DNA of 64,000 nt from Halisarca cf. caerulea (lineage: Eukaryota > Porifera > Demospongiae > Chondrillida > Halisarcidae), in NCBI GenBank assembly GCA_963170055.1, contig CAUJGJ010000144.1:67001-131000 (forward strand), written 5' to 3'. The notes below the pieces were generated by a model. It worked only from the letters and a program-made list of their open reading frames with translations, did no database searches and was not told the DNA's origin. How positions within the stretch are numbered: position 1 is the stretch's first letter; every line of letters begins with the position of its first letter. The position numbers were made by a program, and so were the translations under genes. Positions 20,881-35,186 of the stretch are shown one piece after another.

Positions 20881-23580
20881 AATATTGGATTAGCACCAGT
20901 TTTTCCAACACTGCAAAAATATGCCCACAGAAAATAAGAAACTTCATGTTTGTCCACTGGGAATATACGTGGTGCTAGTGCAAAATATTGGAATTAGCAC
21001 CAGCACATCTAACACTACACAAACAAGTCCACAGCACATCAGAAACTTCTTGTGTTTCCACTGGCAATGTGCGTGGTGCTAGTTCCAAATATTTGTATTA
21101 GCACCAGCATATCCAACACTACACAAATACACCCTCAGATCTTCAGAAACTTCATATGTGCCCACTGGGAATGTGCGTGGTGCTAATGCCAAATGTTGGT
21201 ATTAGCACCAGCATATCCAACACCACACAAATACACCCACAGTATTCATGAAATTTCATGTGTGTCTACTATTAATGTGCGTGGTAAAAGTGCAAAATAT
21301 TGGTATTAGCATCAGCATATCCAACACTATACAAATACGGCCACAGCACTTCAGAAACTTCATGTGTCCACTGGGAATGTACGTGGTGCTAGTGCCAAAT
21401 ATTGGTATTAGCACCAGCATATCCAACACTGCACAAATACGCCCACAGCACTTCAGAAACTTCATGTCTGTTCACGGGGAATGTGCGTTGGTCTAGTGCC
21501 AAATATTGGTATTAGCACTAGCATATCCAACACTACACAAATACGCCCACAGCACTTCAGAAACTTCATGTGTGTCCACTGGGAATGTGCGTGGTGCTAG
21601 TGAGAAATGTTGGTAATAGCTCCACCATATCCAACACTACACAAACACGCCCACAGCACTTAAGAAACTTCATGTGTGTCCACTGGGAATGTGTGTGGTG
21701 CTAGTCCCAAATGTTTGTATTAGATCCAGCATATCCAACACTAAACAAATACGCCCACAGCACTTAAGAAACTTCATGTGTGTCCACTGGGAATATACGT
21801 GGTATTAGTGCCAAATATTGGTTTTAGCACCAGAACATCTAACACTACATAAACACGCCCACAGCACATCTGAAACTTCATGTTAGCCTCCGGCAATGTG
21901 CGTGGTGCTATTTCCAAATATTAGTATTAGCACCTGCTTATCCAATACTACACAAATACGCCCACAACACTTCAGAAACTTCATGTGTGTCCACTGGCAA
22001 TGTGCGAGGTGCTAGTGCCAAATGTTGGTATTAGCACCAGCATATCCAACACTACACAAATACGCCCACTGCACTTCAGAAACTTCAAGTTTGTTCACTG
22101 GGAATGTGCGCGGTGCTTTTGCCAAATATTGGTATTAGCACCAGCATATGCAACACTACACAAATACACCCACAGCACTTCAGAAACTTCATGTGTGTCC
22201 ACTGAAAATATATACGTGGTACTAGTTCCAAATATTGGTATTAGCACCAGCATATCCAACACTATACAAATACGCCCACAGCACTTACCAAACTTCATGT
22301 GTGTCCACTGGGAATGTGTGTGGTGCTAGTCCCAAATATTAGTATTAGCACCAGCATATCCAACACTACAAAAGTACACCCACAGTACATATGAAATTTC
22401 ATGTGTGTCTACTATTTATGTGCGTGGTACTAGTGCAAAATATTGGTATTAGCACCAGTATATCCAACACTTTTCAAATACGCCCACACCACTTCTGAAA
22501 CTTCATGTTTATATATCCACTGGGAATGTGTGGTGCTAGTGCCAAATATTGCAATTAGAACCAGCATATCCAACATTACACAAATACGCCCACAGCAATT
22601 CAGAAACTTCATGTGTGTTCACGGGGATTGTACGTGGGCCCAGTGCGAAATATTGGTATTAGAGCCAGCATATCCAACATTACACCAACACGACCGCAGC
22701 ACATCAGAAACTTCATGTGTGTCCACTGGGAATGTGCGTGGTGCTAGTGCCAAATATTGGTATTAGCACCAGCAAATCCAACACTACAAAAGTATGCACA
22801 CAGCACTTCAGAAACTTCATGTGTGCCCACTGGGAATGTGTGTGGTGCTAGTCCGAAATATTTGTATTAGCACCAGCATATCCAGCACTACACAAATACG
22901 CCCACAGCACTTCAGAAACTTCATGTGTGTTCACGGGGAATGTGCTTGAGTCTAGTGCCAAATATTGGTATTAGCACCAGCATATCCAACACTACACAAA
23001 CACGACCATAGTACATCAGAAACTTCATATGTGTCAACTGGGAATGTGCGTGGTGCTAGTGCCAAATATTAGTATTAGCTGCAGCATATCCACCACTACA
23101 CAAGTACACCCACAATACATATGAAATTTCATGTGTGTCTACTATTTATGTGCGTGGTGCTAGTCCCAAATATTGGAATTAGCACCAGCATATCCAACAC
23201 TGCACAAATACGCCCACAGCACTTCAGAAACTTCATGTGTGTTCACGGGGATTGTGCGTGGGTCTAGTGCCAAATATTGGTATGAGCGCCAGCATATCAA
23301 ACATTACACAAACACGCCTACAGCACATCAGAAACTTCATGTGTGTCCACTGTTAATGTGCGTGGTGCTAGTGCCAAATATTGGTATTAGCTCCAGCATA
23401 TCCAACACTACAAAAATACATCCACAGTACTTATGAAATTTCATGTGTGTCTACTATTAATGTGCGTGATACTAGTGCCAAATATTGGATTAGCACCAGT
23501 TTTTCCAACACTGCAAGAATATGCCCACAGAAAATAAGAAACTTCATGTTTGTCCACTGGGAATATACGTGGTGCTAGTG
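20881..23580 (+). repeat. Dispersed satellite A duplicates at 2600-bp offset
   Basis: A highly unusual variant (AATATTGGATTAGCACCAG, then TTTTTCCAACACTGCA, then AGAAAATAAGAAACTTC and GGGAATATACGTGG) occurs at 20881 and again at 23481, exactly 2600 bp (25 monomers) apart. A neighbouring series (CAGTATTCATGAAATTTC, GGTAAAAGTGC, ACGGCCACAGC) is shared near 21241 and 23841. These are copies of one ancestral block. Confidence 0.8.
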
Positions 23581-24000
23581 CTAAATATTGGTATTAGCAC
23601 CAGCACATCTAACACTACACAAACACGCCCACAGCACATCAGAAACTTCATGTGTTTCCACTGGCAATGTGCGTGGTGCTAGTTCCAAATATTAGTATTA
23701 GCACCAGCATATCCAACACTACACAAATACGCCCTCAGATCTTCAGAAACTTCATGTGTGCCCACTGGGAATGTGCGTGGTGCTAATGCCAAATGTTGGT
23801 ATTAGCACCAGCATATCCAACACCACACAAATACACCAACAGTATTCATGAAATTTCATGTGTGTCTACTATTAATGTGCGTGGTAAAAGTGCCAAATAT
23901 TGGTTTTACCATCAGCATATCCAACACTATACAAATACGGCCACAGCACTTCAGAAACTTCATGTGTCCACTGGGAATGTGAGTGGTGCTAGTGCCAAAT

Positions 24001-24860
24001 ATTGGTATTTGCTTCAGCATATCCAACACTACAAAAATAAATCCACAGTACTTATGAAATTTCATGTGTGTCTACTATTAATGTGCGTGTAACTAGTGCC
24101 AAATATTGTTATTAGCACCAGCATATCAAACACTGCACAAATACGCCCACAGATTTTTAGAAACTTCATGTGTGACCAAAAGGAATGTGCGTGGTGCTAG
24201 TGCCAAATATTAGTATTAGCTCCAGCATATCCACCACTACACAAGTACACCCACAGTACATATGAAATTTCATGTGTGTCTACTAATTATGTGCGTGGTA
24301 CTAGTGCCAAATATTGGTATTAGCACCAGCATATCCAACACTACACAAATACGCCCACAGCACTTCGGAAACTTCTTGTATGTCCACTCGGAATGTGTGT
24401 GATGCTAGTCCCAAATATTTCAATTAGCACCAGCATATCCAGCACTACACTAATACGCCCACTGCACTTCAGAAACTTCATGTGTGTTCACGGGGAATGT
24501 GCGTGGGTCTAGTGCCAAATATTGGTATTAGCACCATCATATCCAACATTACACAAACACGCCCACAGATCATCAGAAACTTCATGTGTGTCCACTGTTA
24601 ATGTGCGTGGTGCTAGTGCCAAATATTGGTATTAGCACCAGCACATCCAACACTACACATATATGCCCAAAGCACTTCAGAAAATTCATGTGTTTTCACG
24701 GGAAATGTGCGTGGTGCTAGTGCCAAATATTGGTATTTGCTTCAGCATATCCAACACTACAAAAATAAATCAACAGTACTTATGAAATTTCATGTGTGTC
24801 CACTATTAATGTGCGTGTAACTAGTGCCAAATATTGGTATTAGCACCAGCATATCAAACA
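24001..24860 (+). repeat. Higher-order duplicate, 728-bp offset (7-mer)
   Basis: ATTGGTATTTGCTTCAGC followed by ACTACAAAAATAAATC and GTGCGTGTAACTAGTGCC occurs at 24001 and 24729, 728 bp (7 x 104) apart. Confidence 0.8.
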
Positions 24861-25540
24861 CTGCACAAATACGCCCACAGATTTTCAGAAACTTCATGTG
24901 TGTCCACAAGGAATGTGCGTGGTGCTAGTGCCAAATATTGGTATTAGCACAAGTATATCCAACACTACACAAATACACCCACAGCACTTCAGAAACTTCA
25001 TGTGTGTCCACTGGGAATATGCGTGGTACTAGTGCCAAATATTGGTATTAGCACCAGCATATCCAACACTACACAAATACGCCCACAGCACTTCGGAAAC
25101 TTCTTGTATGTCCACTGGGAATGTGTGTGATGCTAGTGCCAAATATTGGAATTAGCACCAGCATATCCAATATACACAAACACGCCCACAGCACATCAGA
25201 AACTTCATGTGTGTCCACTGTTAATGTGCGTGGTGCTAGTGCCAAATATTGGTATTAGCACCAGCATATGCAACTCTACACAAATACATCCACAGTACTT
25301 ATGAAATTTCATGTGTGTCTACTAGGAATGTGCGTGGTACTAGTGCCAACTATTGGTATTAGCACCAGCATATCCAACACTGCACAATTACGCCCACAGT
25401 ACTTCAGTAACTTCATGTATGTCTACTAGGAATGTGTGTGGTACTAGTGCCAAATATTGGTATTAGCACCAGCACATCCAACACTACACAGTTACGCCCA
25501 CAGCACTTCAGAAACTTCATGTGTGTCCACTGGGAATGTG

Positions 25541-28500
25541 CGTGGTGCTAGTGCCAAATATTGGTATTAGCACCAGCATATCCAACACTACACAAATACG
25601 CCCACAGCATATCAGAATCCTCATGTCTGTACACTGGGAATGTGCGTGGTGCTAGTACCAAATATTGGTATTAGCACCAGCATATCCAACACTACACAAA
25701 TTCTCCCACAGCATTTAAGAATCTTCATGTGTGTCCACTGGGAACGTGCGTGGGGCTAGTTCCAAATATTGGTATTAGCACCAGCATATCCAACACTACA
25801 CAAATACGCCCGCAGCACTTCAGAAAGGTCATGTTTGTCCACTGCTAATGTGCGTGGTGCTAGTGCCAAATATTGGTATTAGCACCAGCATATCCAACAT
25901 TACACAAATACGCACATAGTAGTTAAGAATCTTCATGTGTGTCCACTGGAAATGAGCGTGGTGCTAGTGCCAAATATTGGTATTAGCACCAGCATATCTA
26001 ACATTACACAAATACGCCCACAGTAGTTAAGAAACTTTATGTGTGTCCACTGGGAAAGTGCGTGGGGCTAGTGCCAAATATTGGTATTAGCACCAGCATA
26101 TCCAACATTACACAAATACGCCCACAGTAGTTAAGAATCTTCATGTGTGTCCACTGGGAATGTGCGTGGTGCTAGTGCCAAACATTGGTATTAGCACCAG
26201 CATATCCAACACTACACAAATACGCCCACAGCACTTCAGAAAGGTCATGTGTGTCCACTGGGAATGTGCGTGGTGCTAGTGCCAAATATTGGAATTACCA
26301 CCAGCATATCCAACACTACACAAATACGCCCGCAGCACTTCAGAAACTTCATGTGTGTCCACTGGGAATGTGCATGGTGTTAGTGCCAAATATTGGTATT
26401 AGCACCAGTATATCCAACATTACACAAATACGCACACAGTAGTTATTAATCTTCATGTGTGACCACTGGGAAAGTTTGTGGTGCTAGTGCCAAATATTGG
26501 TATTAGCACCAGCTTATCCAACACTACACAAATACACCCACAGCACTTCAGAAAGGTCATGTGTGTCCACTGGGAATGTGCGTGGTGCTAGTGCCAAATA
26601 TTGGTATTAGCACCAGCACATCAAACACTACACAGATACGCCCACAGCACTTCAGAAACTTCATGTGTGTCCACTGGGAATGTGCGTGCTGCTAGTGCCA
26701 AATATTGGTATTAGCACCAGCATATCCAACATTACACAAATACGCCCGCAGCACTTCAGAAAAGTCATTTTTGTCCACTGGTAATGTGCGTGGTGCTAGT
26801 GCCAAATATTGGTATTAGCAGCAGCATATCCAACATTACACAAATACGCACACAGTAGTTAAGAAACTTCATGTGTGTCCACTGGGAAAGTGCGTGGTGC
26901 TAGTGCCAAATATTGGTATTAGCACCAGCATATCCAACACTACACAAATACGCCCACAGCATATCAGAATCCTCATGTCTGTACACTGGGAATGTGCGTG
27001 GTGCTAGTACCAAATATTGGTATTAGCACCAGCATATTCAACACTACACAAATTCTCCCACAGCATTTAAGAATCTTCATGTGTGTCCACTGGGAACGTG
27101 CGTGGGGCTAGTGCCAAATATTGGTATTAGCACCAGCATATCCAACACTACACAAATACGCCCGCAGCACTTCAGAAAGGTCATGTTTGTCCACTGGTAA
27201 TGTGCGTGGTGCTAGTGCCAAATATTGGTATTAGCACCAGCATATTAAACATTACACAAATACGCACATAGTAGTTAAGAATCTTCATGTGTGTCCACTG
27301 GGAATGAGCGTGGTGCTAGTGCCAAATATTGGTATTAGCACCAGCATATCTAACATTACACAAATACGCCCACAGCATATCAGAATCCTCATGTCTGTAC
27401 ACTGGGAATGTGCGTGGTGCTAGTACCAAATATTGGTATTAGCACCAGCATATCCAACATTACACAAATACGCCCAGAGTAGTTAAGAATCTTCATGTGT
27501 GTCCACTGGGAATGTGCGTGGTGCTAGTGCCAAATATTGGTATTAGCACCAGCATATCCAACACTACACAAATACGCCCACAGCACTTCAGAAAGGTCAT
27601 GTGTGTCCACTGGGAATGTGCGTGGTGCTAGTACCAAATATTGGAATTACCACCAGCATATCCAACACTACACAAATACGCCCGCAGCACTTCAGAAACT
27701 TCATGTGTGTCCACTGGGAATGTGCATGGTGTTAGTGCCAAATATTGGTATTAGCACCAGTATATCCAACATTACACAAATACGCACACAGTAGTTAAAA
27801 ATCTTCATGTGTGACCACTGGGAAAGTTTGTGGTGCTAGTGCCAAATATTGGTATTAGCACCAGCTTATCCTCCACTACACAAATACACCCACAGCACTT
27901 CAGAAAGGTCATGTGTGTCCACTGGGAATGTACGTGGTGCTAGTGCCAAATATTGGTATTAGCACCAGCACATCAAACACTACACAGATACGCCCACAGC
28001 ACTTCAGAAACTTCATGTGTGTCCACTGGGAATGTGCGTGGTGCTAGTGCCAAATATTGGTATTAGCACCAGCATATCTAACACTACACAAATACGCCCA
28101 CAGCACTTCAGAAAGATCATGTGTGTCCACTGGGAATGTGCGTGATGCTAGTGCCAAATATTGGTATTAGCACCAGCATATCCAACATTACACAAATACG
28201 CCCGCAGCACTTCAGAAAGGTCATTTTTTTCCACTGGTAATGTGCGTGGTGCTAGTGCCAAATATTGGTATTAGCAGCAGCATATCCAACATTACACAAA
28301 TACGCACACAGTAGTTAAGAAACTTCATGTGTGTCCACTGGGAATGTGCGTGGTGCTAGTGCCAAATATTGGTATTAGCACCAGCATATCCAACACTACA
28401 CAAATACGCCCACAGCATATCAGAATCCTCATGTCTGTACACTGGGAATGTGCGTGGTGCTAGTACCAAATATTGGTATTAGCACCAGCATATCCAACAC

Positions 28501-30300
28501 TACACAAAGACGCACACAGTAGTTAAAAATCTTCATGTGTGACCACTGGGAAAGAGTGTGGTGCTAGTGCCAAATATTGGTATTAGCACCAGCATATCCA
28601 ACACTACACAAATACACCCACAGCACTTCAGAAAGGTCATGTGTGTCCACTGGGAATGTGCGTGGTACTAGTGCCAAATATTGGTATTAGCACCAGCACA
28701 TCCAACACTACACAGTTACGCCCACAGCACTTCAGAAACTTCATGTGTGTCCACTGGGAATGTGCGTGGTGCTAGTGCCAAATATTGGTATTAGCACCAG
28801 CATATCCAACACTACACAAATACGCCCACAGCATATCGGAATCCTCATGTCTGTGCACTGGGAATGTGCGTGGTGCTAGTACCAAATATTGGTATTAGCA
28901 CCAGCATATCCAACACTACACAAATTCTCCCACAGCATTTAAGAATCTTCATGTGTGTCCACTGGGAACGTGCGTGGGGCTAGTGCCAAATATTGGTATT
29001 AGCACCAGCATATCCAACACTACACAAATACGCCCGCAGCACTTCAGAAAGGTCATGTTTGTCCACTGGTAATGTGCGTGGTGCTAGTGCCAAATATTGG
29101 TATTAGCACCAGCATATCCAACATTACACAAATACGCACACAGTAGTTAAAAAAATTCATGTGTGTACACTGGGAATGTGCGTGGTGCTAGTGCCAAATA
29201 TTGGTATTAGCACCAGCATATCCAACATTACACAAATACGCACATAGTAGTTAAGAATCTTCATGTGTGTCCACTGGGAATGAGCGTGGTGCTAGTGCAA
29301 AATAATCGTATTAGCACCAGCATATCTAACATTACACAAATACGCCCACAGTAGTTAAGAAACTTTATGTGTGTCCACTGGGAAAGTGCGTGGGGCTAGT
29401 GCCAAATATTGGTATTAGCACCAGCATATCCAACATTACACAAATACGCCCAGAGTAGTTAAGAATCTTCATGTGTGTCCACTGGGAATGTGCGTGGTGC
29501 TAGTGCCAAATATTGGTATTAGCACCAGCATATCCAACACTACACAAATACGCCCACAGCACTTCAGAAAGGTCATGTGTGTCCACTGGGAATGTGCGTG
29601 GTGCTAGTGCCAAATATTGGAATTACCACCAGCATATCCAACACTACACAAATACGCCCGCAGCACTTCAGAAACTTCATGTGTGTCCACTGGGAATGTG
29701 CATGGTGTTAGTGCCAAATATTGGTATTAGCACCAGTATATCCAACATTACACAAATACGCACACAGTAGTTAAAAATCTTCATGTGTGACCACTGGGAA
29801 AGTTTGTGGTGCTAGTGCCAAATATTGGTATTAGCACCAGCTTATCCAGCACTACACAAATACACCCACAGCACTTCAGAAAGGTCATGTGTGTCCACTG
29901 GGAATGTGCGTGGTGCTAGTGCCAAATATTGGTATTAGCACCAGCATATCCAACATTACACAATTACGCCCACAGCACTTCAGAAACTTCATGTGTGTCC
30001 ACTGGGAATGTGCGTGGTGCTAGTGCCAAATATTGGTATTAGCACCAGCATATCTAACACTACACAAATACGCCCACAGCACTTCAGAAAGATCATGTGT
30101 GTCCACTGGGAATGTGCGTGGTGCTAGTGCCAAATATTGGTATTAGCACCAGCATATCCAACATTACACAAATACGCCCGCAGCACTTCAGAAAGGTCAT
30201 TTTTGTCCACTGGTAATGTGCGTGGTACTAGTGCCAAATATTGGTATTAGCACCAGCATATCCAACATTACACAAATACGCACACAGTAGTTAAGAAACT
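25541..30300 (+). repeat. Higher-order repeats with 1352- and 1976-bp offsets
   Basis: The ATATCAGAATCCTC monomer at 25609 recurs at 26961 (1352 = 13 x 104), and its ATTCTCCCACAGC partner at about 25701 recurs at about 27053. The GGAATTACCACC / GTGCATGGTGTTAG pair recurs near 26290, 27642 and 29618 (1352 and 1976 = 19 x 104). Three related copies differ by the gain or loss of whole monomers. Confidence 0.8.
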
Positions 30301-30779
30301 TCATGTGTGTCCACTGGGAATGTGCGTGGTGCTAGTGCCAAATATTGGAATTAGCACCAGCATATCCAACACTACACAAATACGCCCACAGCACTTCAGA
30401 AACTTCATGTGTGTCCACTGGGAATTTGCGTGGGGCTAGTGCCAAATATTGGTATTAGCACCAGCATATCCAACATTACACAAATACACACACAGTAGTT
30501 AAAAATCTTCATGTGTGACCACTGGGAAAGTGCGTGGTGATAGTGCCAAATATTGGTATTAGCACCAGCATATCCAACACTACACAAATACGCCCACAGC
30601 ATATCAGAATCCTCATGTCTGTACACTGGGAATGTGAGTGGTGCTAGTACCAAATATTGGTATTAGCACCAGCATATCCAACACTACACAAATTCTCCCA
30701 CAGCATTTCAGAATCTTCATGTGTGTCCACTGGGAACGTGCGTGGGGCTAGCGCCAAATATTGGTATTAGCACCAGCAT

Positions 30780-33700
30780 ATCCAACATTACACAAATACG
30801 CACACAGTAGTTAAAAATCTTCATGTGTGACCACTGGGAAAGTGTGTGGTGCTAGTGCCAAATATTGGTATTAGCACCAGCATATCCAACACTACACAAA
30901 TACACCCACAGCACTTCAGAAAGGTCATGTGTGTCCACTGGGAATGTGCGTGGTACTAGTGCCAAATATTGGTATTAGCACCAGCACATCCAACACTACA
31001 CAGTTACGCCCACAGCACTTCAGAAACTTCATGTGTGTCCACTGGGAATGTGCGTGGTGCTAGTGCCAAATATTGGTATTAGCACCAGCATATCTAACAC
31101 TACACAAATACGCCCACAGCACTTAAGAAAGATCATGTGTGTCCACTTAGAATGTGCGTGGTGCTAGTGCCAAATATTGGTATTAGCACCAGCATATCCA
31201 ACACTACACAAATACGCCCGCAGCACTTCAGAAAGGTCATGTTTGTCCACTGGTAATGTGCGTGGTGCTAATGCCAAATATTGGTATTAGCACCAGCATA
31301 TCCAACATTACACAAATACGCACACAGTAGTTAAGAAACTTCATGTGTGTCCACTGGGAATGTGCGTGGTGCTAGTGCCAAATATTGGTATTAGCACCAG
31401 CATATCCAACATTACACAATTACGCCCACATCACTTCAGAAACTTCATGTGTGTCCATTGGGAATTTGCGTGGGGCTAGTGCCAAATATTGGTATTAGCA
31501 CCAGCATATCCAACATTACACAAATACACAAATAGTAGTTAAAAATCTTCATGTGTGACCACTGGGAAAGTGCGTGGTTCTAGTGCCAAATATTGGTATT
31601 AGCACCACCATATCCAACACTACACAAATACGCCCACAGCATATCAGAATCCTCATGTCTGTACACTGGGAATGTGCGTGGTGCTTGTACCAAATATTGG
31701 TATTAGCACCAGCATATCCAACTTTACACAAATTCTCCCACAGCATTTCAGAATCTTCATGTGTGTCCACTGGGAACGTGCGTGGGGCTAGTGCCAAATA
31801 TTGGTATTAGCACCAGTATATCCAACATTACACAAATACGCACACAGTAGTTAAAAATCTTCATGTGTAACCACTGGGAAAGTGTGTGGTGCTAGTGCCA
31901 AATATTGGTATTAGCACCAGCATATCCAACACTACACAAATACACCCACAGCACTTCAGAAAGGTCATGTGTGTCCACTGGGAATGTGCGTGGTGCTAGT
32001 GCCAAATATTGGTATTAGCACCAGCATATCTAACACTACACAAATACGCCCACAGCACTTAAGAAAGATCATGTGTGTCCACTTAGAATGTGCGTGGTGC
32101 TAGTGCCAAATATTGGTATTAGCACCAGCATATCCAACACTACACAAATACGCCCGCAGCACTTCAGAAAGGTCATGTTTGTCCACTGGTAATGTGCGTG
32201 GTGCTAATGCCAAATATTGGTATTAGCACCAGCATATCCAACATTACACAAATACGCACACAGTAGTTAAGAAACTTCATGTGTGTCCACTGGTAATGTG
32301 CGTGGTGCTAGTGCCAAATATTGGTATTAGCACCAGCATATCCAACATTACACAATTACGCCCACAGCACTTCAGAAACTTCATGTGTGTCCATTGGGAA
32401 TTTGCGTGGGGCTAGTGCCAAATATTGGTATTAGCACCAGCATATCCAACATTACACAAATACACAAATAGTAGTTAAAAATCTTCATGTGTGACCACTG
32501 GGAAAGTGCGTGGTGCTAGTGCCAAATATTGGTATTAGCACCAGCATATCCAACACTACACAAATACGCCCACGGCATATCAGAATCCTCATGTCTGTAC
32601 ACTGGGAATGTGCGTGGTGCTTGTACCAAATATTGGTATTAGCACCAACATATCCAACACTACACAAATTCTCCCACAGCATTTCAGAATCTTCATGTGT
32701 GTCCACTGGGAACGTGCGTGGGGCTAGTGCCAAATATTGGTATTAGCACCAGTATATCCAACATTACACAAATACGCACACAGTAGTTAAAAATCTTCAT
32801 GTGTGACCACTGGGAAAGTGTGTGGTGCTAGTGCCAAATATTGGTATTAGCACCAGCATATCCAACACTACACAAATACACCCACAGCACTTCAGAAAGG
32901 TCATGTGTGTCCACTGGGAATGTGCGTGGTGCTAGTGCCAAATATTGGTATTAGCACCAGCACATCCAACACTACACAGATACGCCCACAGCACTTCTGA
33001 TACTTCATGTGTGTCCACTGGGAATGTGCGTGGTGCTAGTGCCAAATATTGGTATTAGCACCAGCATATCCAACATTACCCAAATACGCACACAGTAGTT
33101 AAGAATCTTCATGTGTGTCCACTGGGAAAGTGCGTGGTGCCAGTGCCAAATATTGGTATTAGCACCAGCATATCCAACACTACACAAATTCTCCCACAGC
33201 ATTTAAGAATCTTCATGTGTGTCCACTGGGAACGTGCGTGGGGCTAGTGCCAAATATTGGTATTAGCACCAGTATATCCAACATTACACAAATACCCACA
33301 CAGTAGTTAAAAATCTTCATATGTGACCACTGGGAAAGTGTGTGGTGCTAGTGCCAAATATTGGTATTAGCACCAGCTTATCCAACACTACACAAATACA
33401 CCCACAGCACTTCAGAAAGGTCATGTGTGTCCACTGGGAATGTGCGTGGTGCTAGTGCCAAATATTGGTATTAGCACCAGCACATCCAACACTACACAGA
33501 TACGCCCACAGCACTTCAGAAACTTCATGTGTGTCCACTGGGAATGTGCGTGGTGCTATTGCCAAATATTGGTATTAGCACCAGCATATCTAACACTACA
33601 CAAATATGCCCACAGCACTTAAGAAAGATCATGTGTGTCCACTTAGAATGTGTGTGGTGCTAGTGCCAAATATTGGTATTAGCACCAGCATATCCAACAC

Positions 33701-35000
33701 TACACAAATACGCCCGCAGCACTTCAGAAAGGTCATGTTTGTCCACTGGTAATGTGCGTGGTGCTAGTGCCAAATATTGGTATTAGCACCAGCATATCCA
33801 ACATTACACAAATACGCACACAGTAGTTAAGAAACTTCATGTGTGTCCACTGGTAATGTGCGTGGTGCTAGTGCCAAATATTGGTATTAGCACCAGCATA
33901 TCCAACATTACACAATTACGCCCACAGCACTTCAGAAACTTCATGTGTGTCCACTGGGAATTTGCGTGGGGCTAGTGCCAAATATTGGTATTAGCACCAG
34001 CATATCCAACATTACACAAATACACAAATAGTAGTTAAAAATCTTCATGTGTGACCACTGGGAAAGTGCGTGGTGCTAGTGCCAAATATTGGTATTAGCA
34101 CCAGCATATCTAACACTACACAAATACGCCCACAGCATATCAGAATCCTCATGTCTGTACACTGGGAATGTGCGTGGTGCTTGTACCAAATATTGGTATT
34201 AGCACCAACATATCCAACACTACACAAATTCTCCCACAGCATTTCAGAATCTTCATGTGTGTCCACTGGGAACGTGCGTGGGGCTAGTGCCAAATATTGG
34301 TATTAGCACTAGTATATCCAACATTACACAAATACGCACACAGTAGTTAAAAATCTTCATGTGTGACCACTGGGAAAGTGTGTGGTGCTAGTGCCAAATA
34401 TTGGTATTAGCACCAGCATATCCAACACTACACAAATACACCCACAGCACTTCAGAAAGGTCATGTGTGTCCACTGGGAATTTGCGTGGTGCTAGTGCCA
34501 AATATTGGTATTAGCACCAGCACATCCAACACTACACAGATACGCCCACAGCACTTCTGATACTTCATGTGTGTCCACTGGGAATGTGCGTGGTGCTAGT
34601 GCCAAATATTGGTATTAGCACCAGCATATTCAACACTACACAAATACGCTCAGAGCATATCAGAATCCTCATGTGTGTACACTGGGAATGTGCGGTGTAC
34701 TAGTACCAAATATTGGTATTAGCACCAGCATATCCAACATTACCCAAATACGCACACAGTAGTTAAGAATCTTCATGTGTGTCCACTGGGAAAGTGCGTG
34801 GTGCCAGTGCCAAATATTGGTATTAGCACCAGCATATCCAACACTACACAAATACGCCCACAGCATTTCAGAAAGGTCATGTGTGTCCACTAGGAATGTG
34901 CGTGGTGCTAGTGCCAAATATTGGTATTAGCACCAGCATATCCAACAATACACAGATACGCCTACAGCACTTCAGAAACTTCATGTGTGTCCACTGGGAA
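30780..35000 (+). repeat. Higher-order repeats with 936- and 1560-bp offsets
   Basis: The marker ACTTAAGAAAGATC followed by CCACTTAGAATGTG lies at 31121, 32057 and 33617 (936 = 9 x 104 and 1560 = 15 x 104). AATACACAAATAGTAG, the TTGTACCAAATATTGG variant and ATTCTCCCACAGCATTTC keep the same relative order in each copy. Confidence 0.8.
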
Positions 35001-35186
35001 TGTGCGTGGTGCTAGTGCCAAATATTGGTATTAGCACCAGCATATCTAACACTACACAAATACGCCCACAGCACTTCAGAAAGGTCATGTGTGTCCACTG
35101 GGAATGTGCGTGGTGCTAGTGCCAAATATTGGTATTAGCACCAGCATATCCAACACTACACAAATACGCCCGCAGCACTTCAGAAA

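Larger units (their letters stand above)
19398..25500 (+). repeat. Satellite A, diverged array edge (right)
   Basis: The 104-bp monomer resumes in + orientation from about CCAGTGGGAATGTGC. It is the most diverged part of the right array: substitutions and 1-4 bp indels in nearly every copy, such as AATATATACGTGG near 22207, CATGTTTATATATCC near 22504 and CTATTAATGTGCG. Local variant types include AATAAATCCACAGTACTTATG, ACGGGGAATGTGCG and AGAAAATAAGAAACTTC. Divergence falls again beyond about 25.5 kb. Confidence 0.92.
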
